Below, piece after piece: positions 27,974 to 38,654 of a DNA stretch of 64,000 nucleotides. Made by a program: the position numbers and the translations under genes. The notes beneath the pieces were generated by a model, which did no database searches, was not told the DNA's origin, and saw only the letters and a list, made by a program, of their open reading frames with translations. Source of the stretch: Lingula anatina (Eukaryota > Brachiopoda > Lingulata > Lingulida > Lingulidae); the NCBI RefSeq assembly GCF_001039355.2, contig NW_019775525.1:985325-1049324 (forward strand), given 5' to 3'. The number at the start of each line of letters is the position of its first letter. The stretch's first letter is position 1.

Positions 27974-28515
27974 GCTACCTTGGTAGCGAGTAGGGAGGTC
28001 ATACCGTTTGAAACGTCTATAATTATGACCATTGACAGCCAATTTGTGGCATATTGAATAAATACTGACGTGAAAATAAGAACTAATTAAAAAATGTGAT
28101 TTGGTTAGCATGACTAAAGTAGGCCTATAATTGATTGCAATCGTCTGTTCGAAACATATTTTTTCCCGATATATTTTTGTGGAAATGAGTCATGGAAAGT
28201 CCCTAACGTAGATTATAGGCCTGCCTGTCATCGATCGCGACTGGAGAGGCGATCTTAGGCGATAAAATAATCTACCTTTTGAGCAATAGAAAACGTAGGC
28301 CCCTATGATCCAGCGACGCCACTTCTTCTTTGGACCTTTGCACACAAGAGGCAAGCATCACGGGGGTAGGCCTAATTTGTGAAATCGACGACCTTCGTGA
28401 AGGTGAAATTATATATATATATATATATATATAATTATTATTATTATTATTATTATATACCGGTCCCAATTTGCAGTCGGTTAAGGACAGGAAGGGAAAA
28501 GCAGAGAAAAGGGGG
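27974..28515 (+). pseudogene. Decayed copy of the FN3-like gene family (promoter plus module 2 remnant)
   Basis: 27974-28235 aligns with the upstream region of the intact gene (29070-29230). 28245-28515 aligns with the part of its second exon that codes for module 2 (about 30423-30675). The first coding exon and the rest of the body are missing, and the coding part is broken by deletions and by an (AT)n/(TTA)n microsatellite at 28409-28455. It is therefore a dead, internally deleted copy. Confidence 0.8.
28186..28203 (+). promoter_or_regulatory. AP-1 plus kB-like composite site (decayed copy)
   Basis: TGAGTCA at 28186-28192, followed one base later by GGAAAGTCCC. It occupies the same place as the site upstream of the intact gene. 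Confidence 0.55.
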
Positions 28516-29070
28516 CCTGGGGATGGGATTTGAAGAAAAGGGAGGGGTAGAAATACATGTATATGTGTAATGTGAAAATTGCCTCTGCAGTCGCGGTTAA
28601 GGACAATTAGTGTGTAGGATGCCGGGTACAACGTCCCAAGTCTAGCTTTGACAGGATAGTCATATTTACATATTTACAAACCCCTGTACCCTGCACCCTC
28701 CCCCCAAACCACCCACCAACCCACCCACGCCTACACAACCTGAGATTGCCATTGCGCGAACACCTTGAATTACATCTCCGAAAGAGGTTTTATTTGTTAC
28801 ATCTACTTTGGAAATGGCAGTCGTTTTAGGCCGCATTCAGATTCACATATCGTACCAGCTTGGTCGATCCAACTCTGCAGGATATTCTCACTTAAGTGCA
28901 AACAATACAATCAGCTTAATTGTCTAATACGCCTCTTCAAGCAGCTAGGGGATAATAAACTTTCGTGCGTGTTCGGCTTATTACCCCAAAGTTGCTCAAG
29001 GGGGCGTGCCCGACAATTAATCCGATATCATTGATTGCACAGCGAGAATTCCTGCAGAGTTAAATCGACC
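28516..29070. other. Intergenic between decayed and intact copies
   Basis: No gene seen. It contains GTACCAGCTTGGTCGATCC, whose inverted counterpart occurs near 29930-29950 inside the intron of the intact gene, so pieces of this spacer were also copied, in opposite orientation. Confidence 0.4.
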
Positions 29071-29206
29071 TAACCTTGGTAGCGAGTAGGCAGGTCATAC
29101 CGTTTAAAGCGCCTATAATTTTGGTCATTAACAGCGAATTTGTGGTATATTGAATCACTAATTTATTCTTTTCGAAACATCTTTTCCCGAGCTATTTTTG
29201 TGGCAA

Positions 29207-29224
29207 TGAGTCATGGGAAGTCCC
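29207..29224 (+). promoter_or_regulatory. AP-1 plus kB-like composite site upstream of the FN3-like gene
   Basis: TGAGTCA at 29207-29213 and GGGAAGTCCC (fits GGGRNNYYCC) at 29215-29224, about 100 bp before the ATG. The pairing and spacing are kept in three related copies at 28186, 35398 and 57916. The arrangement resembles inducible stress and immune promoters; function is inferred. Confidence 0.6.
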
Positions 29225-29315
29225 ATATGTCATTATATACTGGAAAGGCATTGATGTCAAGGAAAGTATCGTCATACATTTTAAACCTTTTCTCTTAGGC
29301 TTCTGAAGCAAGAAA

Positions 29316-31131
29316 ATGGGCGCAGGGATATCTGCAGCAGCTACTGCGGTTGGAACACTTGATGCATCTCTGACGTTCATAGAAAAAGTGATCAGAATCG
29401 TGAACTTCCTGCGAGGTACGTGTATTCATAACATTTACACAGTGCAGTGGCGGATTTAGGTGGGGGTGGGTCAGGGAGTCCTTCGGTTGCTAAATCATAG
29501 TACTAAACCGTACCAAAGGGCACTGTTTGCTCTCTAAAACACCAAATATTTTTCGGGGCCCTTGAGCAGGCTCCGATCCCCGATGGTCGGCTTCGCAATC
29601 GAGACCTGTCGTTCCGGACCCCCCCCCCCCTTCAAATAATCCTGGATCCGCCCTGCAATGACCCTTTCTCCTGAACCTTTTGACTCAGCAGACACAGATA
29701 ATCAAATCTGCTGATTCTGTCGATTCGGTTACAGAGAAATCTACCCTTTGAGCATAGAAAACGTAGGCCTACGATTCAACGACGCCACTCCTTCACCGGA
29801 CCTTCGCCCACAATAGGCAAGCATCACGCCCTTCGTGAAGGTGAAATACCAAGGTGATGTTTATATAGCATTGTGTCTGGCAATTAAACCGATTTCAGTT
29901 ATTTCACTAATAGCGAGAATACCTGCAGATTTAGATCGACCCAGCTGGTACGATATCTGAATCTGAAAGCGCCCTCAAACTTTTGACCTTGTAAAACCGC
30001 CACCAGGCCGACTAGCTAACATTGCAATAAGTGCTTTAATTTATTTATCGTTTCGTCTTTTTAGAAACTCCCCGACCTGAGATCGGCACTGTATACGTCA
30101 CTCCAGGGACCTGCAATGTTGTTGTGCCGTTCCAGTTTGAAGAGATATACAAGGATCGAAAAGTGCGTGCGCAACTCCAAAGGAGTGACGATGAAACCCT
30201 GGCCCTGTGGCGCGTTATCCAAGAAACTTGCAAAAAAGACCAAATTAAGGTTTGGAGTTTTGTCGATGCTTCAGAGAAGAAAAATCCGGTGTGTTTCTAT
30301 CGTGTGGCAATATCTCGGAATAACAAAATGCTGAGGGCCACTTACAGCGAAGTAACGCACATATCGCTACCCTGCAGTGAAAACGAGGCGGCCAGTTTAT
30401 CCTACACCACTGATTCTGTTAGCGTAATCTACCCTTTGAGCATAGAAAACGTACGATTCAGCGACGTCACTCCTTCATCGGACCTTCGCCCACAAGAGGC
30501 AAGCATCTCGGGGGTAATTTTGGAAGAACCTTCGCTAACGGCCTCCGTGAAGGTGAAATACCAAGGTGATGTATATATAGCATTGCAGCGCTCAGAAGAC
30601 CATAACGGGCAATGGGAAGACGTCGCCCAATACCGGTCCCAATTCGCAGTCGGTCAAGGCCAGGAAGGGAAAAGCAGAGAGACGGTGCTTATCGACGCAA
30701 AGGAAAAAACCAACCGGGTTTTTTATTATCGTCTGCGTGTGAGTCGTACAGAAAAATGGGAGTTTGCTGCATATAGTCCACATTTTCCTTTGACTCTTCC
30801 ACCCCCTTGTGCTTCTATAACCGGAATGCTCCTGGAAGAAAGAACGAAGAAAGTCGTGGTGACGTATAAACTTCCGTACGCAGCCAAGGCGTTCATTAAG
30901 CTAGAGCGACTGAATAACACTGAAACAGGAGCGTGGGCGACTGTGTTCAACCTTAACACAAAACAGTCCCTACTTGGAGCAACAGATCTCAAATTGGTGG
31001 ATTCCACGGAGAAAGAGAGTCAGAAGGAATACTATTACCGTATAGCGACGGCTTATGATGGAAACTGGGCAGACGCAGTGTACAGTGAGCCGGAACCGTT
31101 GCCTCCAATACCCTTATATATATATAATTAA
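29316..31131 (+). CDS. N-myristoylation-signal protein with three FN3-like modules
   Basis: Exon 1 (29316-29415) and exon 2 (30065-31131) join in phase 1 to 388 residues. The start MGAGISAAA fits the N-myristoylation consensus (Gly2, small residue at 6) and is followed by an amphipathic helix to residue 33. No signal peptide or membrane segment is seen, so the protein is probably cytoplasmic and lipid-anchored. The body has three beta-sandwich-like modules (about 34-136, 180-279 and 281-385). Each ends in a YYRV/YYRL/YYYRI strand followed by W and a YSE/YSP turn, as in fibronectin III domains; module 3 also has AKAFIKLERL. I know no named family with this layout. Dead and partial copies nearby show a rapidly turning-over family. 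The gene model is firm because the exon phase, donor and acceptor recur in a paralogue; the function is unknown. Confidence 0.8.
29445..29655. repeat. hAT-type MITE in the intron of the FN3-like gene
   Basis: It begins CAGTGGCGGATTTAGG and ends CCTGGATCCGCCCTG, inverted ends typical of non-autonomous hAT elements. 211 bp, no ORF. A related element with the same ends is at 33702-33855. Confidence 0.75.
29711..29873 (+). pseudogene. Fragment of the gene's own module-2 exon inside its intron
   Basis: This intron segment aligns with exon sequence at about 30410-30584, from the CTGATTCTGT start to TATATAGCATTG. It lacks the part encoding the EEPSLTA stretch and contains a TAG. It is not bounded by splice sites and looks like a displaced exon copy. 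Confidence 0.8.
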
Positions 31132-31440
31132 TCGAGGAATAGAAAATAGATCGCCGAATTAACTACTAAAACTTGATTAAAATACCTGTGCGTTGTCATC
31201 GTCTCCCGTTAGTACTTGCGAAGGGATGTTTCGAAGTAAATTGCTTGTTTTGTGCATTCTGATGCTAAATTTTGTCGGTCTATATCTGCCACAATCCTGG
31301 GGACTTTTCTACCAAAATTTTGTCCATAGTAAACTAGATGGTGTCGATGGGTAGCCATGGCATATCCCCAAACGTCCCCGCATTGTTAAGCGTGGCTGTC
31401 CCCCAGGGACCTCATCCCCTTGATATCTATGACAATGCCT
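31132..31440. other. Downstream of FN3-like gene, no gene seen
   Basis: Presumed 3' UTR and spacer; no good polyadenylation signal close to the stop codon. Confidence 0.35.
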
Positions 31441-31459
31441 GGGTCTTTTATGTTAGACT

Positions 31460-32060
31460 GTTGCAAAAACGAAGTGTGATCAAAAAGTTCTCGGCCTAAT
31501 ATACTTTGATTCAATACATTGGCAGACGATCCAAATCAGTCGATAATTTTATCTTATCGAAGGTCATTGGTTGAGAAAATAAGATTCCAACGCTTATTAT
31601 TACACCAGGAAGTCTCTCTAAAGACGAGAAGGGTGTGTAAAACTGACCAAATGCACCTGCACACACGTCGCAAGTTGCCATGGCTGCTGTGATTAAATGC
31701 GCCCTCATCCCCCATATTCTCCTGATTTAGCCTCTTCTGACTTCTATCTGTTCCCAAAACTGAAATCTAACCTTTTTGTTAGAAAATTCGGAAGCAATAA
31801 AGGTGTCATAGATGCAGTAAATGAGTAGTTGGGGGACCAGGATATAGACTTCTATTTTTAAGGGATACACTAATTAGAACAGCGATGGATAAAGTGCATC
31901 AAGATGAAGGGAGATTATATTGAAAAGTAATAACCAACTTTTCATTCCTAGGCATTCCAAAATACAAGAGCCCTAGATATTGTGAACATGTTTAATAAAA
32001 AATGTGAGAGAAAATATGAATATCAATATTGAGAGGGATCCGAAAGTTTTTGTAATTGGC
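31460..32060 (+). pseudogene. Mariner transposase remnant
   Basis: Between about 31655 and 31945 the plus strand, with several stops, still reads the C-terminal part of a mariner-type transposase: HTSQVA, then PHI-YSPDLASSDFYLFPK-type sequence, KSNLFVRKFGSNK, VIDAVNE and KGDYIEK. The SPDLASSD piece holds the last catalytic acid. Possible ends are AAAAAGTTCTCGG near 31479 and its imperfect inverse near 32045. Inactive. Confidence 0.75.
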
Positions 32061-32669
32061 TTTGGTAAAAATATGATATAGAAAGATTATATTTATTTAT
32101 GCTTGTTATACAGAAATATATAAGCATAAGTAGGTCTAGGTCCGAAATCCCTACTTGGGTCGGTTTAAAACAATACACCCGATACTACAGAAATATATGC
32201 AAAATTTCCATCTATTTGTACCCGGAAAGGAAACAATCTTCTTTGCGGCTTACATGGCTAAACATTGATAAAATATCAAATATTTAACAAATATAAAATA
32301 GTAAACACACACCTTATGAATATAGCAGACTATTATCTCTCTTATTTATCTAACTCAAGAAACATACGGATCATATAGCCCAGTGGGAAGTCACACAGTT
32401 GGTACCTCATGCTAATTTAAGAACTATATACATGTACCTACTATGCTTGGTTTGAAAATGATGTATAAGGTGTGTGTATACTCTTAGTCTAGTAATTAGA
32501 TATTTATAATTTTCCACGCGTAGTTGGTTCGTGTATCCAAAAATGTAAGTTTGATGAGCAGTGGGTACAGAGGTTGCCAATATTTTTTTGTTTTAGAAAA
32601 ATAGAGCCTTTAGCTGTCGATTTTCAAACTTTGTTTTTCGTCCTGTCAGCTACTTACTTTCATTGGGTT

Positions 32670-32756
32670 ATTATTATTATTATTATTAGTAGTAGTAGTA
32701 GTGGAATTAGAATTATGACTATAAAATCTGAATTGATTATTATTATTATTATTATA
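32670..32756. repeat. (TTA)n / (TAG)n microsatellites
   Basis: Two trinucleotide tracts, ATT/AGT and ATT, 40 bp apart. Confidence 0.9.
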
Positions 32757-32992
32757 ATGAAAATCTTCTGTACAGTTAGCGTATAGGGGAGCAAACGAGC
32801 GAATATGAATGTGTGTGTGTGTGCATAAGAGGAGTTTCTTTATATTACTTTTTCTTCAGTCTGTATCTTCACACTATGTAAACATTTATTTATTTAATTT
32901 ATTTACTTCAATAAAGTATTTAAAAGATATTGTGAACAACAAAAAGAAAAATCAAGAGTGACCCTAAATTCCATGTTAACTGCATAACACAG

Positions 32993-33122
32993 GAAGTAAC
33001 ACTTTCTCTTAAACAAGAAAAGAATAAACTTTTATTTGAAAATGCCGAAAAAGAGAAACAATGGGAAAAAGAGAAAGACTTTTTGCAATCGCAGATTAAA
33101 GATGAGTTATCAAACGCTCAAG
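32993..33122 (+). pseudogene. Isolated coding-like fragment, coiled coil
   Basis: After an ACACAG acceptor-like site the frame reads about 43 charged residues rich in K, E, Q and L (LSLKQEKNKLL...EKEKQWEKEK) with heptad spacing, ending at a possible donor (CAAG followed by GTTGG). No neighbouring exon was found. It may be an exon of an unrecognised gene or a relic; the only support is codon-like composition. Confidence 0.35.
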
Positions 33123-33137
33123 GTTGGAATCTTAAAT

Positions 33138-33275
33138 GTGTGTCACGCCTACCGAATCGGGTAGGGAGTAAAGATAATTACCCCCTAACAGCTTTACTAG
33201 GCGTGACAGACATTTAAGCCGGTTAAGTTGATGGCAATTTAGTGAGCCTCCCCAGGGAGATATACACGGTAGATA
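33138..33275. repeat. 222-bp TIR element, degenerate copy
   Basis: Keeps the core GATAATTACCCCC...CAGCTTTACTAGGCG and the GTGAGCCTCCCCAGGG region of the 222-bp family but has lost both ends. Confidence 0.7.
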
Positions 33276-33289
33276 TCTTCCGAACCACC

Positions 33290-33990
33290 TGCCAAGACAG
33301 ATGTGCACATGAGTCTTTTTTTAACCATCAGATGTAATCGAAAATTTAAAAAAAGTCCAGGCTTAATTATAAAGAGTCAGTTGAGACACGGAACGCTGTC
33401 GACACGCCTTAAGCCAAATCATGAGGGGTTTTCCATACATCATTTATAATCAATAAACTAAAGATTAAACGTTGTTAAGATAATAAGATAATAAAACAAT
33501 CTGTAACTGAACAATTATCAATAATTATCTGATGCACTTATATATATATAAATATATGGTATCATGAGGATATTTTGACAGAACACATAGCTCGATGAAC
33601 AGCAAAAGGTTTAAGGTGACTTTAGAAGATACTGCAGGGAATACTTTTCTATCAAGTGATCAAGTGGTAGGTGTTAAGACTGCACATTCATTGTACTTAC
33701 TCAGTGGCGGATCTGACAGTCTTTCAGATAATCTTTGTTGATCTATCCTCCATTTTGATCGTCTTCCAACAGAAAAAAGGAGATACCCGTCAAAGTAAAC
33801 TTGAAAATCTGACCGTCTTCCGGAAGACTCAGAAGACGGCCTAAATCCGCCCCTGTTAATACTAATGTATAGTTGATAGACATTTTATGGGCAGTGTAGA
33901 CTTGATTTGACAACAAGTCGGTTAAGTGAGCCGACCATTTTTTCCAAAAGTAAAGTAGCTTTCGCTTTTTCAGCATACATGTATATTCAA
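33290..33990 (+). repeat. Repeated 5'-region segment, copy 1 (degenerate)
   Basis: Aligns with 41410-42270 and 45105-45930: shared ATAAAGAGTCA, GGAACGCTGTCGACAC, GAACAATTAT and GTGGTAGGTGTTAAGAC blocks in the same order. It lacks the start codon found in the third copy and is interrupted by a hAT-type MITE. Confidence 0.75.
33702..33855. repeat. hAT-type MITE inserted into the repeated segment
   Basis: Ends CAGTGGCGGATC and AAATCCGCCCCTG. The sister copies at 42185 and 45840 have the uninterrupted sequence ACTTATTA(A/C)TG, which is the empty site; a partial 8-bp target duplication (TACTTACT / TTAATACT) flanks the insert. Confidence 0.8.
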
Positions 33991-34266
33991 TACAGATAAC
34001 ATATTTTGAGAAAAACCGATAGGTCAATTGTCTTTAAACTTTCAAGAGTGATCAACATTAATAAAATACAGCTCGAGTTCTAAAATAAACTTGATCGGAT
34101 CATGTTTCCAAACGTCACGTTTTTTCCCCCTTTTTTCTGCATATATGCAACACTGATAACACTGTAACTGGGAAAACAGTTGACCTACTGTCTTCAAACT
34201 AACAGACGTGATCAATCATCAATATTACTAAAATGCAGATCGAGATATTAAAAAACAGACTGATTA

Positions 34267-34267
<1 letters not shown>

Positions 34268-34302
<35 letters not shown>
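34268..34302. repeat. (GT)n microsatellite
   Basis: Pure GT tract. Confidence 0.95.
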
Positions 34303-34304
<2 letters not shown>

Positions 34305-34972
34305 TGCTCATTTTTTCGCATAGTGGCGTTTTTAAGATGTGACTTAGAACCTCCATGGACCTGAAGACCTTAGCTAGTTAGTAGCTCTTTTATTTCACAT
34401 TTTGACAATTTCAACGAGAGACTTGGAACACCCGCGAAATAGCCTCGAAACAAATGTTATCGCTACTTGCGCTCGGTAGCAAATTGCAATGCCTTCGAGT
34501 TTGGCGATAGAGACGGATCGCCATGTTTGCGTGCGATTGCAATCTGCGATGCTTTGTATCGTAGTTCTTGTGTCCAAGATAAGACCTACTAGTGTTATAT
34601 CAGCAGTGAAGTTCATTAAAGATATGTTCTCCTCACAAGTAACACAATCGTATGTGAATAGTATGTATAAGCAGGGAAAACTATTGTGTCTGACCAACTT
34701 TCATCGTCTGTGTAAATGAAAAAGAAACTGTTTTCAATGTAAAACACAATCACGAAGAGCTATTGGAACTTAAATATCATTTAAAGGTTTAAAATACAAT
34801 ATGCCTGGATTTTTGGTATTAAATGCCGAGCTATAACCAACGAATAAAATTCTAGCATATATATTTTTTTAATCAAGATGCCCAAGTACTTTGTTTTGGC
34901 ACATGGACAGTGCATCGTCTACACTTCTGCTAATGCGATAATTATTTTGAAATATGTTTAAGTTAGCATCAC

Positions 34973-35335
34973 TAAAGGCTCTGTCACACCTAGCGTTAAG
35001 AGGTAGCCAACGTACATGTTTGAGTATCATATGTGATATTTGCGCATGCGTAACTTTGAGCATATGAAATCACTTTGTTTCCAGTGTATTTTAAAACATA
35101 TTAGAAAATGAAGAAACAAGCAGCGTATAAAAAAGTTTTGAACACGATCAAGGGTATATGAACGTACACCAGCGCTTACTTGCGTACTCGAGACGTATAC
35201 GACGTACTAAGTAAATCTAACCACGGACAAAATTCGTTATCATGTCTAAGATCTAACGAACCCCTCGTGCTAGGCTGCGTGTGGTCAATTTTTCTCACAA
35301 GTTAGTAATATACGCTAGTTGTGACAGTGCCTTTA
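34973..35335. repeat. TIR element upstream of the FN3-like pseudogene
   Basis: Left end TAAAGGCTCTGTCACACC and right end, read inverted, TTAAAGGCACTGTCACAAC, followed on both sides by TAGCGT. 363 bp with no ORF. The right half is also present upstream of the orphan exon at 57.6 kb. Confidence 0.65.
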
Positions 35336-35397
35336 ATACCTTATAAATGGATAATTAAAATTGTCTTTTCAAATCGAAATATCTTTTTCGGCGGCAA

Positions 35398-35415
35398 TGA
35401 GTCAGGAAAAGTTCC
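35398..35415 (+). promoter_or_regulatory. AP-1 plus kB-like composite site (paralogue)
   Basis: TGAGTCA at 35398-35404 followed directly by GGAAAAGTTCC. Same position relative to the first coding exon as at 29207; the kB half is a weaker match here. Confidence 0.5.
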
Positions 35416-36064
35416 ATAAGTGTGCCTGATCTGCAATTGGAAGAGTATTGATGTCTAGGAAAGTATTGTTATGTCTTTTAATCTTTTCTTTTTATACTTC
35501 TAGAGCAACAAAATGCTAGTTGTAAGAGCATTTGTGACACAGGTTAATGAGTTTATAACTGTACTTGAAGACCTACCATTGTTAGGAGAAGGGATCAGTG
35601 TCTTAAGAAGACATGCCACTGAATCCTTTACAAGCTACGTGAGATCCCGCTTTGGTACGTGTTTAGGCCTACATAACAATGTGGTTTCGGACATTTAAGA
35701 TGTTCGGGTAATAGGCAACTATCTGCAGTCGGTTATCAATTATAAATATATTTTGGTGCATATTTCGTGATACGAAGTTTTTGTGGGTAATCTCTAACTT
35801 TTTATCTACGTGCACAGTGAAAAGTGCGTAAAACAATCAATGTTAAAAGGGGAAGAACACTTTTGGGAGACTTAACACCAATAAAATCCACACCTCTTTA
35901 TCTTCCTCTGTTTGTCTGTCGCGTTTTACACACTATAAACGTAACCCCTGTATTGGGACAGTTATATAATGGCAGTGACATCAAATCAGTTCATTCTAGG
36001 TCTATCATCTATCTACAAATATAATGAAACAAAATTCTCAAAAATTGTGATCGCTATCCCCGGA

Positions 36065-36065
<1 letters not shown>

Positions 36066-36097
<32 letters not shown>
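36066..36097. repeat. Poly-A run
   Basis: About 32 A residues beside the MITE at 36126. Confidence 0.95.
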
Positions 36098-36098
<1 letters not shown>

Positions 36099-36125
36099 CC
36101 AAACGCACAAACTAGTAGATTAATG

Positions 36126-36677
36126 AAGGGGACCGTAGAAGATAGGATTGTGCCGGAAGTGTGCGTCATGTAACGTCGAATGGTAATACGTGAAGATGCC
36201 TGGTCATATTTAGCTGGAAATACACGTGAGTGGATTCGTGAGTGCGAAATTGAAGCGAATTTTCCGAATAATATTATATTTAAAATATTATTTTTTTCTT
36301 TTGGCATTTTGAACCAAAAGAAAAATGTTATCTTACCATGCCATAAAATAAAAAAGACGCTTCATCTTTGCATTCCAGCAGAAAATGACCATGTGTAATG
36401 TTAGTAAGTGACAGCATACAGTGAATAAGAGCGGGGAGTGTTTGGTTGAGTAACTTGAGTTGACTGTCATGCTCTTATGTAAACGGAGGAGAAGGCCGCT
36501 AGAGATTGCATGAGGTAGAAATAGGAATTAAGGAAGCGGCACATGAAACAACTGGAAAGTAGTTAATAAATTATAAATAAGTCAATAACGTTGTCACACA
36601 GGCAGCTGCGCGTCTAACGCCATTCGATATCATATGACGCACACTTCCGGCACAATCCTATCCCCTCCGGTCCCCTT
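36126..36677. repeat. 552-bp TIR element in the pseudogene intron
   Basis: Left end AAGGGGACCGTAGAAGATAG and right end, inverted, AAGGGGACCGGAGGGGATAG; inside both is GATTGTGCCGGAAGTGTGCG. Inverted ends are about 55 bp. No ORF. A related left half is at about 51900-52260. Confidence 0.85.
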
Positions 36678-38262
36678 TATAGATGTGCGAATTATTTTCG
36701 CAAGTCATAAGTGCTTTACTTTATGTGTCCGTTTATATTTTTAGAAACCCCTCGCTTTAAAACCGTCTCCGCAGAAGTGATGCCTGGGACCTGCAACGTT
36801 AAATTGTCATTCCAGTTTGAAGATATTTACAGGGGTCATAGAGTGCATGTGCAACTCCAGAGGTGCGACGATGAAAGCCTGACCACTTGGAAGGTTGTGC
36901 AAGAAACCCACGAAGTAGTCAGAACTGATAACCGGTATCTCGTTGATGTCTCAAGAAAGACAAAGCCAGTGAATTACTATCGTGTGGCAGTATATCGTTC
37001 GGCCAATTCAAACGCAGGTGGAGACTGAACCGAAGATGCAGAATTCAGCGAAATCATTTCATATGACCTTCGGCCACTAAAGGCAAGCATCATAGGGGTA
37101 GATTATCAAGCACCTTCGCAGACGGCCTTCGTGAAGGTGAAATACCAGGGTGATGTATATATAGCATTGCAGCGTTCAGAAGACCCGGACTCTAGCGCGC
37201 AGTGGAAAGACGTCGCCCAATATTACCCCCTATTCGCAGCCGGTCAAGGACAGGATGAGAAAAGCAGCGAGATAGTGCTCATCGACTCAGAGGTTAAAAA
37301 TCACCAGGGTTATTATTATCGTCTGCGTGTGAGTCGCAGCCAAAAATGGGAGTTTGCTGCGTATAGCCAACCACCCTTCCCGTCAACCCTTCCACCCCCT
37401 TGTGCTTCTATAACTAACATTCTTTTGGAAGAAGGAACGCAGAAAGTGGTGGTGTCGTATAATCTTCCGCACGCAGCCAAGGTATTCATAAAGCTAGAGA
37501 GACTGGATGACAATGTAGCGGGAGCGTGGGTGACCGTGTTTAACCTTAACACAAAACAGTTCCTACGTGGAGCAACAGATCTCAAATTGGTGGATTCCAC
37601 GGAGAAAGAGAGTCAGAGGGTTTACCATTACCGTATAGCGACGGCTCATGATAGGAAATGGGAAGACGCAGTGTACAGTGAGCCGGTGCCGTCGCCTCCA
37701 ATACCCTCAATGCATTCTGCCACCCCTTTGTGCTAATGTCACCGGCATGCTCCTAGAAGAAGGAACATAGAAAGTGGTGGTGTCATATAATCTTCCGTCT
37801 TCAGCCAAGGCGTTCATTAAGCTAGAGAGACTGGATGACAATGTAGCGGGAGCGTGGGTGACTGTGTTTAACCTTAACACAAAACAGTTCCTACGTGGAG
37901 CAACAGATCTCAAATTGGTGGATTCCACGGAGAAAGAGAGTCAGAGGGTTTACTATTACCGTATAGCAACGGCTTATGATGGGAAATGGGAAGACGCAGT
38001 GTACAGTGAGCCGGTGCCGTCGCCTCCAATACCCTCAATTCTGCCACCCCCTTGTGCTAATATCATATGAATATTTAACAAGCTAGCTTTACTGTGCCCT
38101 GACACTCAGGGCAGGGGAATATAGAGTTGATTTTGAATTCTTTTTACATTTAATTTTTTTTCCATCTTATTCTATTCTTCTATTAGCGTGAGGATGTTTC
38201 AATTTTGATAAACTTGTTGCCGGTAACATTTATCGGCAAGGGATTTGCTTCCCATTTCTCCC

Positions 38263-38346
38263 CTTAAGCCGGACAAGCTGACAGTAATCTAGTGAGACTC
38301 CCCACAGGGATAGATCGATCTAAAAATCTATGGAAATGGGGTGTAA
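38263..38346. repeat. 222-bp TIR element, right-end fragment
   Basis: Only the last 84 bp are present, from TTAAGCCGGACAAGCTGACA to the ATGGAAATGGGGTGTAA end. Confidence 0.8.
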
Positions 38347-38654
38347 TACTCCCCCTAGCAAAAAAGTGTCGCCTCTCACGCAATGCGTAAAGTGACACAG
38401 AAAAATAATGTCAGGGGCCAATGTTCTTTATTCAATTCCTAAAGAGAATGCTTTCACATAAATGTACTGATTGCACAGTCAATGAATAAAGTAACTGTAG
38501 TTTTTAAAAATTCGAAGCTACTTTCTAGGCGAGATAGCAGTGGTCAACAGAAACCTTAACACTGAATATTGCTGGTAAGAAAACTTAAGAATTTTGGGAC
38601 CGCTATCACCCCTTTATGTTTCGGCATGAGAATGCTTCTCCAACTCAACAGTAG

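Larger units (their letters stand above)
35513..38070 (+). pseudogene. FN3-like family paralogue, disabled
   Basis: Exon 1 (35513-35654) starts MLVVRAFV, so it has no myristoylation signal, and uses the same donor phase as the intact gene. Exon 2 starts at 36745 (ETPRFKT). The frame then meets TGA at 37026-37028. It stays open past that stop through module 2 and a first module 3, until a 4-bp insertion (GCAT, near 37712) shifts it to TAA at 37734. A second, tandem copy of module 3 (about 37740-38070) carries a further TAG near 37768. As it stands a 141-residue product with one module could be made. Identity between the two module-3 copies is very high, so the internal duplication is recent. 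Confidence 0.85.

Noticed and set aside
34395-34697. 100-residue minus ORF
   Set aside because: No motif or conservation clue; lies in non-coding spacer rich in repeats.
37026-37028. In-frame TGA as a selenocysteine or programmed readthrough codon
   Set aside because: The intact relative has no Cys or special residue aligned here, and the same copy also carries a frameshift and a TAG; ordinary decay is simpler.
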